Shown here piece by piece: positions 18,549-27,583 of a stretch of 64,000 nucleotides of DNA. Below the pieces are notes generated by a model. It did not search any database and was not told where the DNA came from. It was given only the letters and a program-made list of their open reading frames with translations. Source of the DNA: Palleronia salina (GTDB taxonomy: Bacteria; Pseudomonadota; Alphaproteobacteria; Rhodobacterales; Rhodobacteraceae). The position numbers and the translations under genes were made by a program. Each line of letters begins with the position of its first letter. Positions within the stretch are counted from its first letter, which is position 1. Location: assembly GCF_900141995.1 (NCBI RefSeq), contig NZ_FQZA01000004.1:233396-297395 (forward strand), given 5' to 3'.

Positions 18549-19444
18549 CGCTGTTCACGGCCTTGTTGCTGGATGCCCTGCTGGGCGAGCCGCGCTGGCT
18601 GTGGGACCGGGCGCCGCACCCGGCGGTCCTGATGGGCCGCGCGGTGGGCTGGTGCGACCGGCGGTTCAACCGCCCGCCCGCCCGGGCCATGGGTGTGCTG
18701 TGCGTGGCAGGGCTGGTCATCGGCGCGGGCCTTCTGGGCCTGTTCATCGCAGCGCTGCCGGGCGGCGCGCTGTGGTCCACGCTGATCGCCGCCGTCCTTC
18801 TGGCCCAGCGCAGCCTGGCCGACCACGTGGGCCGGGTCGCCTCGGCGCTGGGACGCTCGCTATCAGAGGGGCGGAACGCCGTGGCGCAGATCGTGGGTCG
18901 TGACACCGCTGCCATGGACGGGGCCGCCGTCGCCCGCGCTGCCATCGAATCCGCCGCCGAGAACCTGGGCGACGGGGTCGTGGCACCCGCCTTCTGGTTC
19001 GCGGTGGCCGGGCTGCCGGGCATCCTGATCTACAAGATCGTCAACACCGCCGACAGCATGGTGGGCTATCGCACGCCCCGGCACGAGGCGTTCGGCTGGG
19101 CGGCGGCGCGGCTGGACGACGTGCTGAACTGGATCCCCGCGCGGCTGACGGCGGGGCTGATCGCGGTGGCGAATCTGCGGGCCGACGCCTGGCGGGTGAT
19201 CCTTCGCGATGCGGGGCTGCACCGCTCGCCCAACGCGGGCTGGCCCGAGGCGGCCATGGCGGTGTGCCTGGACGTCAGCCTCAGCGGCCCGCGCGCCTAT
19301 GACGGGCGGATGCAGGATTTTCCCTGGGTGTTCCCCGAGGGCCGCCGTGACCCGGGCGCCGCCGAGATCCGGGCCGCCGTCACCGCGCTGTGGCGGACCT
19401 GGGCGCTTCTGGCGGCTCTCGTCGCGCTCACGATGGCGTGGTGA
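18545..19444 (+). CDS. cobD: adenosylcobinamide-phosphate synthase
   Basis: A 299-residue integral membrane enzyme (CbiB/CobD) that attaches the aminopropanol arm to adenosylcobyric acid. The family segments LLLDALLGEPRWLWDRAPHP, RAAIESAAENLGDGVVAPAF and NTADSMVGYRTPRHEAFGWA are intact, among about four or five hydrophobic helices. The GTG start at 18545 forms a GTGA overlap with cobC, indicating coupled translation. CobC and CobD act together in the same step, supporting both calls. Confidence 0.92.
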   Translation: MTLFTALLLDALLGEPRWLWDRAPHPAVLMGRAVGWCDRRFNRPPARAMGVLCVAGLVIGAGLLGLFIAALPGGALWSTLIAAVLLAQRSLADHVGRVASALGRSLSEGRNAVAQIVGRDTAAMDGAAVARAAIESAAENLGDGVVAPAFWFAVAGLPGILIYKIVNTADSMVGYRTPRHEAFGWAAARLDDVLNWIPARLTAGLIAVANLRADAWRVILRDAGLHRSPNAGWPEAAMAVCLDVSLSGPRAYDGRMQDFPWVFPEGRRDPGAAEIRAAVTALWRTWALLAALVALTMAW

Positions 19445-19512
19445 GCTTTTGCGCCCGGCGCGCCGGGCTGCTAGATCGCGCCGAACGCCACCATGTCCGC
19501 ACCGGAGACCCC

Positions 19513-20682
19513 ATGCGCCAGACCCTCGCCGCCCTTGCCCTGATCCCCCTCGCCACCGCGGCCGCCGCGCAGGAGTGCGGCGGCAGCTTCGCCGATTTCA
19601 AGCAGCGGATGGAGTCCGAGGCCGTGGCGCGCGGCGCCGACCCGGCCACCGCGCGCGCCTTCTTCGACGGGGTGCGGCAGGACCAGGAAACGCTGGCGGC
19701 CGACCGGCGGCAGGGCGTGTTCACCCTGCCCTTCACCGATTTCGCCCGTCGCCTGATCAGCGCCGACCGGATCAACCGCGGACAGGCCAACGCCCGCCAA
19801 TACGCCGACACCTTCGACCGGATCGAGGCCGAGTACGGGGTCAGCCGGGGCGTGCTGCTGGCCTTCTGGGCGTTCGAGACCGATTACGGCGCGTTCCAGG
19901 GCGACTTCAACACGGTCAACTCGCTGGTCACGCTGGCCCATGACTGCCGCCGCCCCGAGCTGTTCCGCCCGCAGGTCTTCGCGGCGCTGGAGCTGTTCGC
20001 GCAGGGCGGCCTGGACCCCGACACCACGACCGGCGCCTGGGCGGGCGAGATCGGGATGGTGCAGATGCTGCCCGAGGACATCCTGGAGAACGGCGTGGAC
20101 GCCGACGGGAATGGCACCGTGGACCTAAAGACGTCGCCCCGCGACGCGCTGATGTCGGGGGCGAAGATGCTGCAATCGCTGGGCTGGCGCGCGAACGAGC
20201 CGTGGCTGGAAGAGGTCGACGTGCCCGCGTCGATGGACTGGTCGCAGGCGGCGCTCGAGATCAAGAAATCGCCCGCCGAATGGGAGGCGCTTGGCGTCGC
20301 CCCGCGCGACGGCGATTGGGACGCCGACCTGCCCGCGTCGCTGCTGCTGCCGCAGGGGCACGAGGGGCCGGCCTTCGTCGCCTACCCGAATTTCGACGTC
20401 TATTTCGAGTGGAACCAGTCCTTCACCTACGTCCTCACCGCCGCCTATTTCGCCACGCGGCTCGAAGGGGCGCCGGTATTCGACGCGGGCAACCCCGCGC
20501 CGGGCCTGTCGGACGCCCAGATGAAGTCGCTTCAACAGAAGCTGGCCGCGCGCGGCCATGACGTGGGCGATATCGACGGCATCCTCGGCGCCGGCACGCG
20601 CGCGGCCGTGCGGGCCGAGCAGCAGCGGCTGGGCTTGCCCGCCGACGCCTGGCCCACGACCCAGCTTCTGAACGCGCTGTAA
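19513..20682 (+). CDS. lytic murein transglycosylase (MltB family)
   Basis: A 389-residue exported enzyme that cleaves the glycan strands of peptidoglycan with formation of anhydromuramic acid. A signal peptide (MRQTLAALALIPLATAAAAQ) is followed by the MltB/SltB domain with the catalytic Glu in LLAFWAFETDYGAFQGDFNT and the EIGMVQMLPEDILENGVDAD motif; a C-terminal peptidoglycan-binding domain lies at about 330-389 (SLQQKLAARGHDVGDIDGIL). There is no lipobox Cys at the cleavage site, so it is soluble periplasmic rather than lipid-anchored. Start chosen at the signal peptide Met. Confidence 0.9.
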   Translation: MRQTLAALALIPLATAAAAQECGGSFADFKQRMESEAVARGADPATARAFFDGVRQDQETLAADRRQGVFTLPFTDFARRLISADRINRGQANARQYADTFDRIEAEYGVSRGVLLAFWAFETDYGAFQGDFNTVNSLVTLAHDCRRPELFRPQVFAALELFAQGGLDPDTTTGAWAGEIGMVQMLPEDILENGVDADGNGTVDLKTSPRDALMSGAKMLQSLGWRANEPWLEEVDVPASMDWSQAALEIKKSPAEWEALGVAPRDGDWDADLPASLLLPQGHEGPAFVAYPNFDVYFEWNQSFTYVLTAAYFATRLEGAPVFDAGNPAPGLSDAQMKSLQQKLAARGHDVGDIDGILGAGTRAAVRAEQQRLGLPADAWPTTQLLNAL

Positions 20683-20701
20683 GACGCCCGGCGGCGCGGC
20701 G

Positions 20702-21199
20702 TCAGTGCCGCGTCGCGCCCTGCGGCACCGGCTCGGCCCGCCCGGCGCGGGCCAGCGCCAGGAAGGCCGGCGCCAGGTCCTCGGCCTGGAGGACAGCCTC
20801 GTGCGCTGCCGGTCCCACGACCAGCGTGGCGGCGAACAAGAGCGCCTCGTCCCGGTCGCGGCCGGCGGTGGCGGCGATCATCTGCGCGAAGGCCGATTCG
20901 TGCCCGCCGTAGCAGGCGCAATCCAGGTGATGGTGCATGATCGGGCTGCGGGCCTGCGCCAGCACCAGGCGCATGAGCGTCGCGAAACGCTGCTCGGCCA
21001 GCAGCGCATCGCGCGGGTTCAGGACGCTGTGCAGGTCGCGGCGGATCATCTGCCGTTCGCCCGCGTCCCCGCACCACGCCCGCAGGAAGACGATGGCCGC
21101 CAGTTCCATCTCGGGCAACTCGTGCATGCGGCCCACGGGCGCGCCGCCGCGCTGGGGCTGGGGCGCCGGTTGGGCCTCGGCGAAAATCTCGCGTCTCAT
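20702..21199 (-). CDS. hypothetical cytoplasmic protein
   Basis: I do not recognise this 165-residue protein. It is hydrophilic to neutral, mostly helical in appearance, with an Ala-rich second half and one notable segment, PIMHHHLDCACYGGHESAFAQ, combining a His triplet with two Cys, which could bind a metal. No signal peptide or membrane helix. It ends 19 bp from the transglycosylase (convergent). Its upstream region contains a 7-bp inverted repeat next to a TTGACT element, and its AAGGGA ribosome site lies in the loop of a hairpin (21200-21224), so regulated expression is likely. Confidence 0.7.
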   Translation of the reverse strand: MRREIFAEAQPAPQPQRGGAPVGRMHELPEMELAAIVFLRAWCGDAGERQMIRRDLHSVLNPRDALLAEQRFATLMRLVLAQARSPIMHHHLDCACYGGHESAFAQMIAATAGRDRDEALLFAATLVVGPAAHEAVLQAEDLAPAFLALARAGRAEPVPQGATRH

Positions 21200-21224
21200 G
21201 CTGGCATCCCTTGTGACTGCCAGC
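21200..21224 (-). promoter_or_regulatory. hairpin enclosing the ribosome site of the 20.7-kb hypothetical gene
   Basis: GCTGGCA (21200-21206) and TGCCAGC (21218-21224) are perfect complements, with the AAGGGA Shine-Dalgarno of the gene in the 11-base loop, directly before its ATG at 21199. Confidence 0.4.
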
Positions 21225-21227
21225 CCA

Positions 21228-21250
21228 TTTCCGACTCTTTCACTCGGAAA
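21228..21250 (-). promoter_or_regulatory. inverted repeat in a promoter-like region
   Basis: TTTCCGA and TCGGAAA, nine bases apart, form a perfect dyad upstream of the 20.7-kb hypothetical gene. On the minus strand TTGACT overlaps its start, so it is placed where a repressor or activator would act. The binding protein is unknown. Confidence 0.4.
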
Positions 21251-21294
21251 GTCAATCCCGATTGTTTTGGTCGGGTTGAAAATAGTCGCTCCAC

Positions 21295-21323
21295 GAGAAA
21301 GGCCGCCCGGAAACCGGGCGGCC
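21295..21323 (-). terminator. Rho-independent terminator of katG
   Basis: A 10-bp perfect stem (GGCCGCCCGG/CCGGGCGGCC) with a three-base loop, followed on the minus strand by TTTCTC, 27 bp after the katG stop. Confidence 0.82.
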
Positions 21324-21349
21324 CTGTCGGTCGAACCGGTGCTGTCGGC

Positions 21350-23584
21350 TCAGTGCTTCACGTCGAACCGGTCGAGCATCATGACCTTGTTCCAGGCGGC
21401 CACGAAGTCGCGGACGAACTTCTCGTTCGCGTCCGACCCGGCATAGAACTCGGTCACCTGGCGCAGTTGCGCGTTGTGGCCGAAGATCAGGTCGGCGCGG
21501 GTGCCGGTCCAGACCACCGCCGCGTCGCCACCGCGTTTGCGGGCCTCGAAGCGCTGTTCGTCCGCGTCCACCGGCAACCACTCGAGGCTGAAATCGGTGA
21601 GATTGACGAAGAAGTCGTTGCTCAGCGTGCCGGGCCGGTCGGTCAGCACACCGTCGCTGCCACCGTCCCAGTTGGCGCCCAACACGCGCAGGCCACCGAC
21701 CAGGGCGGTCAGCTCGGGCGCGCTGAGCGTCAGCAGCTCGGCCCGGTCCAGCAGCATCTGCTCGGGCGTGACGCGGCTGAACTTGTTCAGCTGGTAGTTG
21801 CGGAAGCCGTCGGCGACCGGACGCAGCCACTCGAAGCTTTCGGCGTCTGTCTCTTCGTCGCTGGCGTCCATCCGGCCCGGCGTGAAGGGCACGGCGATGT
21901 CGATGCCGCCTTCCCTGGCCGCCTTTTCCACCGCGGCGCAGCCCGCCAGCACGATCAGGTCGGCCAGCGACACGCGCTTGCCGCCCGACGCGCTGTCGTT
22001 GAACTCGGACTGGATGCCCTCCAGCGCCGACAGCACCTTGTACAGGCTCTCGGGATTGTTGACTTCCCAGTCCTTCTGCGGTGCCAGCCGCACGCGCGCG
22101 CCATTGGCCCCGCCGCGGTTATCGGAGTGCCGGAAGGTCGAGGCCGAAGCCCACGCCGCCCCGACCAGCGCGTCGATGCCAAGGCCCGTTTCGAGGATCT
22201 TCGACTTCAGCGACGCGATGTCGCCGTCGTCGATCACCGGGTGATCGCAATCCGGGATCGGATCCTGGAACATGCGCGGCTCGGACGGGACTTCCTTGCC
22301 GATCAGACGGTTGATCGGGCCCATGTCGCGGTGGGTCAGCTTGTACCACGCCTCGGCGAAGGCCTTGTCGAAGGTCTCGGGCTGGTCGATGAACTTCTCG
22401 ACGATCTTGCGATAGGCCGGGTCCTGCTTCAGCGCGATGTCCGAGGTCATCATCATCAGCGGGTGCTCGACCCCCTCGCGGTGGGCGTCCGGCGTCTTGA
22501 TCGCGTCGGGATCCTTCGGCTTCCATTGCTGGGCGCCGGTCGTTTCGTTCACGATCAGCTCCCAGTCGTATTTCATCAGGCTGTGCAGGTATTCGTGATC
22601 CCACTTGATGGGGTTGGACACCCACGACCCCTCGATGCCGTTGGTCATCGTGTGCTCGGCGAAGCCCTTGCCCGAGCTGTTCATCCAGCCAAGGCTTTGC
22701 GCGTGGATCGGCGCGGCCTCGGGCGCGGGGCCGACGCCGTCGGGGTCCGACCCGCCATGGGATTTACCGAAGGCGTGGCCGCCCGCGATCAGCGCGACGG
22801 TTTCCTCGTCGTTCATGGCCATGCGGGCGAAGGTCTCGCGGATCTCGCGCGCGGACTCCATCGGGTCTGCGCTGCCGCCGGGGCCCTCGGGGTTCACGTA
22901 GATCAGCATCATCTCGGACGCGCCGACCGGGTTTTCCAGGTCGTAATGCTCGCCCGACGGATCACCTTCCCAGCGGTCGCGGCCCTGGATCTCGGTCTCG
23001 GGACCCCAGTAGGTCGCGTCGTCGGCGACCCAGGCATCCTCGCGTCCGCCGCCGAAGCCCACGGTCTCGAAGCCCATGCTTTCCAACGCGACGTTGCCCG
23101 TCAGGATCATCAGGTCGGCCCAGCTGAGCGCGGCGCCGTATTTCTGCTTGATCGGCCACAGCAGGCGGCGCGACTTGTCGGTGTTGCCGTTATCGGCCCA
23201 AGAGCTGACGGGCGCGAAACGCTGCATGGCCGTCGCAGCGCCACCACGGCCGTCGGCGATGCGGTAGGTGCCCGCGGCGTGCCAGGCCATGCGGATCATC
23301 TGCGGGCCGTAATGGCCGTAATCGGCCGGCCAGAAGTTGTCCTGGCTGTCGGTCATCAGCGCGCGGATGTCGGCCTTGATGGCGTCCAGGTCCAGCTTGG
23401 CGAAGGCCTCGGCATAGTTGAAGTCGGGATCCTGCGGGTTCGCCTCGGCGGAGTGCAGGTGCAGAAGCTCGGTCCGCAGGCGGGCCGGATACCAATCCTG
23501 AAGGGTCGGCTTGCTGCCCTGCGCCCCGCCGATACGGGTGCCGCGGAAGGGGCAGGTGCCCGGCGTCTCGACGCTGTCTTTCAT
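21350..23584 (-). CDS. katG: catalase-peroxidase
   Basis: The 744-residue heme enzyme removes hydrogen peroxide with catalase and broad peroxidase activity. The distal site [14 protein letters not shown] (Arg, Trp, His), the Tyr of LIYVNPEGP that joins the Met-Tyr-Trp adduct, and the proximal heme ligand in [13 protein letters not shown] are all present in the N-terminal half; the second, heme-free domain ([20 protein letters not shown]) follows. Length is typical. The ATG at 23584 is chosen as the start of the conserved [20 protein letters not shown] N-terminus. No OxyR gene is adjacent. Confidence 0.96.
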   Translation of the reverse strand: MKDSVETPGTCPFRGTRIGGAQGSKPTLQDWYPARLRTELLHLHSAEANPQDPDFNYAEAFAKLDLDAIKADIRALMTDSQDNFWPADYGHYGPQMIRMAWHAAGTYRIADGRGGAATAMQRFAPVSSWADNGNTDKSRRLLWPIKQKYGAALSWADLMILTGNVALESMGFETVGFGGGREDAWVADDATYWGPETEIQGRDRWEGDPSGEHYDLENPVGASEMMLIYVNPEGPGGSADPMESAREIRETFARMAMNDEETVALIAGGHAFGKSHGGSDPDGVGPAPEAAPIHAQSLGWMNSSGKGFAEHTMTNGIEGSWVSNPIKWDHEYLHSLMKYDWELIVNETTGAQQWKPKDPDAIKTPDAHREGVEHPLMMMTSDIALKQDPAYRKIVEKFIDQPETFDKAFAEAWYKLTHRDMGPINRLIGKEVPSEPRMFQDPIPDCDHPVIDDGDIASLKSKILETGLGIDALVGAAWASASTFRHSDNRGGANGARVRLAPQKDWEVNNPESLYKVLSALEGIQSEFNDSASGGKRVSLADLIVLAGCAAVEKAAREGGIDIAVPFTPGRMDASDEETDAESFEWLRPVADGFRNYQLNKFSRVTPEQMLLDRAELLTLSAPELTALVGGLRVLGANWDGGSDGVLTDRPGTLSNDFFVNLTDFSLEWLPVDADEQRFEARKRGGDAAVVWTGTRADLIFGHNAQLRQVTEFYAGSDANEKFVRDFVAAWNKVMMLDRFDVKH

Positions 23585-23774
23585 CACGCTTGTCCTTTCA
23601 ATGGGTCTGGCGAGCGGTCCCGCCGTGACAGTCGCGCGCAAGGACCAGCGGCCCGGCACGATCAGTTGGGCGACGAGGTGGCGCGAAGCCGGCGGAAGGC
23701 AAGGCGCCTGGGGGCACATCCCCCGCCCGGCGTTTCGCGATGTCGTGAAGGTGCCTGCAAACGCCCGCGCGGCG

Positions 23775-24275
23775 TCACGTCCGCCGGCGCAGCCCCGCGA
23801 TCAGCCGCGCGACGATCTCGTCCGGGGCCTGGTCGATATCGGCCGAGACGTGCGGCTCGTCTTCGGATGGCGGCTCGAGCGTGGCGAGCTGGCTGTCCAG
23901 CAGCGTGCCGGGCATGAAATGGCCTTCGCGCTCGTCCATGCGGGCCATCAGCGTTTCACGCCGCCCGTGCAGGAACAGGAACACCACGGACCCGCCCGCC
24001 CGCTCGCGGATGCGGTCGCGATAGGCGCGCTTCAGCGCCGAACAGGCGATCACCGTGCCGGGCCGCAGGGCGTCGCCCACCAGGTCGAGCCACGGCAGCC
24101 GGTCCTCGTCCTCCAACGGCGCCCCGCGGGCCATCTTCTCGATATTCGCCTGGGGGTGCAGGCTGTCGCCGTCCACGAAGCGCAGCCCTTCCGCCTCGGC
24201 CAGGGCCCTGCCGATGGTGCTTTTGCCGCAGCCCGACACGCCCATGACGACCAGCCGCGGCGCCTCTTCTGTCAC
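23775..24275 (-). CDS. gntK: gluconokinase
   Basis: A 166-residue thermoresistant-type gluconokinase producing 6-phosphogluconate. The P-loop [17 protein letters not shown], the [17 protein letters not shown] substrate loop, and [15 protein letters not shown] are clear family signatures. The GTG start at 24275 overlaps the stop codon of the upstream dehydrogenase (GTGA), so the two are coupled. With the neighbouring 5-ketogluconate reductase and L-idonate dehydrogenase it forms an L-idonate/gluconate catabolic set feeding the Entner-Doudoroff or pentose phosphate path. A 190-bp gap without visible genes separates it from katG. Confidence 0.93.
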   Translation of the reverse strand: MTEEAPRLVVMGVSGCGKSTIGRALAEAEGLRFVDGDSLHPQANIEKMARGAPLEDEDRLPWLDLVGDALRPGTVIACSALKRAYRDRIRERAGGSVVFLFLHGRRETLMARMDEREGHFMPGTLLDSQLATLEPPSEDEPHVSADIDQAPDEIVARLIAGLRRRT

Positions 24276-25039
24276 AGCGAGGCCGTGATGCCGCCATCGA
24301 CGAAGACGGTCGTGCCGTTGACGAAGCTGGACGCCTCGGAGGTCAGGAAGATGCAGGTGCCCACCAGTTCTTCTACCTTGCCCCAGCGTCCGGCCGGCGT
24401 GCGCTTGCACAGCCAGGCGGTGAAGTCAGGATCGTCGACCAGCGCCTGGTTCAACGGCGTCTCGAAATAGCCGGGGGCCAGCGCGTTGCATTGCAGCCCG
24501 TGCTTGGCCCAGTCGGTGGCCATGCCCTTGGTCAGGTTCGCGACCGCCCCCTTGGTCGCGGTGTAGGGCGCGATGCCGGGCCGGGCCAGCGCCGTCTGCA
24601 CCGACGCGATGTTCACGATCTTGCCGCGCCCGCGTGCGATCATGTGCCGCGCGGCGGCCTGCGCCGCGTTGAAGACGCCGGTGACGTTGATGCGCAGCAG
24701 GCGTTCGAAATCCTCTGGCGGGAAATCCTCCAGCGGCGCGCGATGCTGCACGCCGGCGTTGTTCACAAGGATGTCGATGGGGCCGGTCGCCTCTTCGAAG
24801 CCGTCGATGGCGGCGCGCACGGCCCCCGCATCGGTCACGTCGAAGGCCAGCGTATGGACGGTGGCGCCCCGGTCGCGCAGGTCGGCGGCCGCCTGGTCCA
24901 GCTTGGCCGTGTCGCGCCCGTTCAGCACGATCTCGGCCCCGGCATCGGCCAGCCCCCGTGCCAGCGCATGCCCGATCCCCTGGCTCGACCCGGTGATCAG
25001 CGCGCGTTTCCCCGTCAGATCGAACAGTGACAGGCTCAT
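24272..25039 (-). CDS. idnO: gluconate 5-dehydrogenase (SDR family)
   Basis: The 255-residue short-chain dehydrogenase carries the cofactor loop TGSSQGIGHALARGLADAG, the NNAG motif (VNNAGVQHRAPLEDF) and the catalytic YTATK Tyr/Lys with the upstream Ser (NIASVQTALARPG). The VQHR after NNAG is typical of 5-keto-D-gluconate reductases (IdnO). It is divergent from the idonate dehydrogenase gene, with the palindrome TGGTATACCA between, and is coupled to gntK. Substrate assignment rests on motif and context. Confidence 0.86.
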   Translation of the reverse strand: MSLSLFDLTGKRALITGSSQGIGHALARGLADAGAEIVLNGRDTAKLDQAAADLRDRGATVHTLAFDVTDAGAVRAAIDGFEEATGPIDILVNNAGVQHRAPLEDFPPEDFERLLRINVTGVFNAAQAAARHMIARGRGKIVNIASVQTALARPGIAPYTATKGAVANLTKGMATDWAKHGLQCNALAPGYFETPLNQALVDDPDFTAWLCKRTPAGRWGKVEELVGTCIFLTSEASSFVNGTTVFVDGGITASL

Positions 25040-25090
25040 CCGTGCCCTCCCTTCAAGCGGTCTGCTTTTTCTTTTGGCGGTTCCGCGCAA

Positions 25091-25100
25091 TGGTATACCA
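25091..25100. promoter_or_regulatory. TGGTATACCA palindrome, GntR-family operator candidate
   Basis: A perfect 10-bp palindrome in the 99-bp gap between divergent idnO-gntK and idnD. TGGTATACCA-like sites are typical of FCD-type GntR regulators of sugar-acid catabolism. No GntR gene is in the window, so the regulator would be encoded elsewhere. Confidence 0.55.
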
Positions 25101-25138
25101 AAGGGCAGTCATTGCCACCGTCCCGCGCCGAGGTTCCC

Positions 25139-26179
25139 ATGAAAAGCATCGTCATCCACGCCGCCCGGGACCTGAGGATCGAGGATCAGCCGGTGCCCGC
25201 GCCCGGCCCCGGCGAGGTGCTGGTCGACATGGCGGTGGGCGGCATCTGCGGCTCGGACCTGCATTATTTCAACCACGGCGGCTTCGGCGACGTGCGCCTG
25301 CGCGAACCCATGGTGCTGGGCCACGAGGTGTCGGGGCATATCGCCGCGCTGGGTCCCGGGGTGACGGGCCTCGCGGTGGGGCAGATGGTGGCCGTGTCGC
25401 CGTCGCGCCCGTGCGGCGATTGCCGGTTCTGCAACGAGGCCATGTTCAACCAGTGCCTGAACATGCGGTTCTACGGCTCGGCCATGCCGTTCCCCCACAT
25501 CCAGGGCGCCTTCCGCCAGCAACTGGTCGCCCTCGCGGCGCAATGCGCACCCGCCGACGGGCTGAGCCCCGGCGCCGCCGCCATGGCCGAGCCCCTGGCC
25601 GTGGCGCTGCACGCGACGAACCGCCTGGGCCCGCTGCTGGGTAAGTCGGTCCTGGTGACGGGCTGCGGGCCCATCGGCATCCTGTCGATCCTCGCCGCCC
25701 GGCGCGCGGGGGCCGACCTGGTGGTCGCCACGGACCTCGGGCCCTTCCCGCTGGACATGGCGCGGCGCGCGGGCGCGGACGTGACGCTGGACATGGCGGC
25801 CGACCCCGACGGGCTCAGGCCCTACCGCGGCGAGAAGGGGATGTTCGATGCGCTTTACGAATGCTCCGGCGTCGCCGTGGCCCTGTCCGCCGCCGTGCCG
25901 TCGCTGCGCCCCGGCGCGACCATCGTGCAGCTGGGCCTTGGCGGCGACATGACGCTGCCGCTCCAGGCCATGACCGCGAAGGAACTGCGCTGGGCGGGCT
26001 CGTTCCGCTTTCACGAAGAGTTCTTCACCGGCGTCAGCCTGATGCAGAAGGGCCTGATCGACGTGGAGCCCTTCATCACGCAAAGCTTCGCGCTGGACGA
26101 CGCGGTCGCGGCCTTCGAGACCGCGGGCGACCGCAGCCGGGCGATCAAGGCGCAGATCCGGCTGGGCGACGCGGGCTGA
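25139..26179 (+). CDS. idnD: L-idonate 5-dehydrogenase (zinc MDR family)
   Basis: The 346-residue zinc-dependent medium-chain dehydrogenase has the catalytic-zinc region GGICGSDLHYFNHGGFG and GHEVSGHI, the structural-zinc Cys cluster CGDCRFCNEAMFNQC, and the NAD(P) loop VTGCGPIGILSILAA. DLHYFNHGGFG with the downstream FYGSAMPFPHIQGAF is characteristic of L-idonate 5-dehydrogenase, which oxidises L-idonate to 5-ketogluconate, the substrate of the divergent IdnO. The ATG at 25139 is the start of the conserved region; an upstream in-frame ATG at 25112 adds nine unmatched residues. Confidence 0.88.
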   Translation: MKSIVIHAARDLRIEDQPVPAPGPGEVLVDMAVGGICGSDLHYFNHGGFGDVRLREPMVLGHEVSGHIAALGPGVTGLAVGQMVAVSPSRPCGDCRFCNEAMFNQCLNMRFYGSAMPFPHIQGAFRQQLVALAAQCAPADGLSPGAAAMAEPLAVALHATNRLGPLLGKSVLVTGCGPIGILSILAARRAGADLVVATDLGPFPLDMARRAGADVTLDMAADPDGLRPYRGEKGMFDALYECSGVAVALSAAVPSLRPGATIVQLGLGGDMTLPLQAMTAKELRWAGSFRFHEEFFTGVSLMQKGLIDVEPFITQSFALDDAVAAFETAGDRSRAIKAQIRLGDAG

Positions 26180-26190
26180 GCGCGCAGCAA

Positions 26191-26237
26191 TGGGGGGCCA
26201 GCCCCCCACGCCCCCCGAGGTATTTCGAGAAAGATGA
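26191..26237 (+). repeat. Rhodobacterales-type intergenic repeat with terminator-like stem
   Basis: An 8-bp perfect stem TGGGGGGC/GCCCCCCA (26191-26208) is followed by CCCCCCGAGGTATTT and CGAGAAAGATGAAG. I know this arrangement (G-run hairpin, then GAGGTATTT...AGAAAGATGAAG) as a frequent intergenic element of this bacterial group, often at gene ends. It lies 11 bp after idnD and may end its transcript. A second copy is at 42675-42724 in the opposite orientation, and a degenerate one at 13638-13669. Confidence 0.7.
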
Positions 26238-26291
26238 AGCACGTTCGCGCGGGCCGTTCCAGCCCGGCCGACCGCGCAATGAGCGCAGGGT

Positions 26292-27104
26292 TCAGGGGGT
26301 CGATGCCTGCAGTCGGCCGCCGTCGCGGATCATGGCCACCCGGATGGCGAGGCCGGTCTTGTCGTCGGTTTCCACGAGCACGCCCGACAGGGTCGCGTCG
26401 CCCTTGGCGGGCTCGAACCGGCCCTTGGGCATCCCGGTGATGAAACGGTTGAGCGGCTCGGACTTCTCCATGCCGATGACGCTATCGTAATCGCCGCACA
26501 TGCCCGCGTCGGTCAGGTAGGCCGTGCCGCGGTTCAGGATCTGTGCATCGGCGGTGGGCACGTGGGTGTGGGTGCCCACGACGAGGCTGGCGCGGCCGTC
26601 GCAGAAATGGCCCATGGCCATCTTCTCGGACGTCGCCTCGCAATGCATGTCGACCAGCGCGGCCTGCACCGCGCCGCCGAGCCGCGCGTTCTTCAGCACC
26701 GGCTCGATCGCCGAGAACGGGTCGTCGAAGGGGCGCTTCATGAAGACCTGGCCCAGCACCTGCGCCACCAGAACCCGGTGGCCGCCCGGCGCCTCGAACA
26801 CCCGCGCGCCCTTGCCCGGTGCGGCCTTGGAGTAGTTCAGAGGCCGCACGATCCGCGGCTCGGTCTCGCAGAACTGCATCATGTCGCGCTGGTCGAAGGC
26901 GTGATCGCCCAGCGTGATGGCGTCGGCCCCGGCGTCGAGGATGAGCTGGGCGTGCGCCGCGCTGAGCCCCGCGCCGTTGGTCGCGTTCTCGCCGTTGACC
27001 ACAGCGAAATCCACGCGCCACTCGCTGCGCAGGCGCGGCAGGCGCTCGGAAATGGCACTGCGGCCCGCGCGGCCCATGACGTCGCCAAGGAACAGAAGTC
27101 TCAT
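26292..27104 (-). CDS. YmdB-family metallophosphoesterase
   Basis: A 270-residue calcineurin-like phosphoesterase of the YmdB/TIGR00282 type. Metal ligands are visible in LFLGDVMGRAGR, VVNGENATNG, TLGDHAFDQRD, LVDMHCEATSEKMAMG and VGTHTHVPTADAQI. Characterised relatives hydrolyse 2',3'- or 3',5'-cyclic nucleotides and affect global regulation; activity here is inferred. The ATG at 27104 (MRLLFLGDVMG) is the natural start; the frame continues upstream through non-coding sequence. Confidence 0.9.
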   Translation of the reverse strand: MRLLFLGDVMGRAGRSAISERLPRLRSEWRVDFAVVNGENATNGAGLSAAHAQLILDAGADAITLGDHAFDQRDMMQFCETEPRIVRPLNYSKAAPGKGARVFEAPGGHRVLVAQVLGQVFMKRPFDDPFSAIEPVLKNARLGGAVQAALVDMHCEATSEKMAMGHFCDGRASLVVGTHTHVPTADAQILNRGTAYLTDAGMCGDYDSVIGMEKSEPLNRFITGMPKGRFEPAKGDATLSGVLVETDDKTGLAIRVAMIRDGGRLQASTP

Positions 27105-27192
27105 GGCGACTGACTTACTGCGCCGCGCGCCGCGGCGAAAGGCCAAAGCGGGGCGACTTGGCGCGGTGCGGTCGGGACTGTATTGCCGGGGG

Positions 27193-27552
27193 ATGATCCC
27201 CGATCGCCCCCTCGCCGCGCTTTTGCTGGCCCTGCTTCTGGCGCTGCCCCTCGCGGGCGGCGGCGTCGCGCGGATGTTCGGGGCCGAGACGGTCACGCTG
27301 TGCCTGGCGGGCAAGCTGACGACCGTCAGGATCGACGCCAGCGGCACGCCGCGGCCGGTCGATGGCGCCCAGCCGGACTGCCCGCTGGTCGGCGTCGCGC
27401 TGCCCGCGCCACCTGCCGGGCCGATCCGTGTGCGGAACGTCGGGTTCACGACGCAGCAGGATGTGCCGTCGCGCCTGTTCGTGATGGCGCCGGCGCGGCG
27501 AGATCACCACGTCCGCGCGCCGCCAAACCGTTCGGCGCAGACCCGCACGTGA
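27193..27552 (+). CDS. small exported DUF2946-like protein
   Basis: The 119-residue product has a hydrophobic signal-like N-terminus (LAALLLALLLALPLAGGG) and two Cys in the mature part (LCLAGK and DCPLVG) spaced as in the DUF2946 group, which is often found near copper-handling genes. It lies 31 bp before the PCuAC copper chaperone gene, supporting a role in copper homeostasis. The match to DUF2946 is by overall layout, so confidence is moderate. The start at 27193 follows a G-rich ribosome site (CGGGGG). Confidence 0.6.
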   Translation: MIPDRPLAALLLALLLALPLAGGGVARMFGAETVTLCLAGKLTTVRIDASGTPRPVDGAQPDCPLVGVALPAPPAGPIRVRNVGFTTQQDVPSRLFVMAPARRDHHVRAPPNRSAQTRT

Positions 27553-27583
27553 CCTTTTTCCTGACCAGCCGGACGACATACCC

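Noticed and set aside
20705..23917. 1070-codon open frame on the plus strand opposite katG
   Set aside because: It is antisense to an unmistakable katG. Long antisense frames are expected at high G+C because third-position G/C removes stop codons from the mirror frame; its product is an Arg/Gly/His/Val-rich composition without domains.
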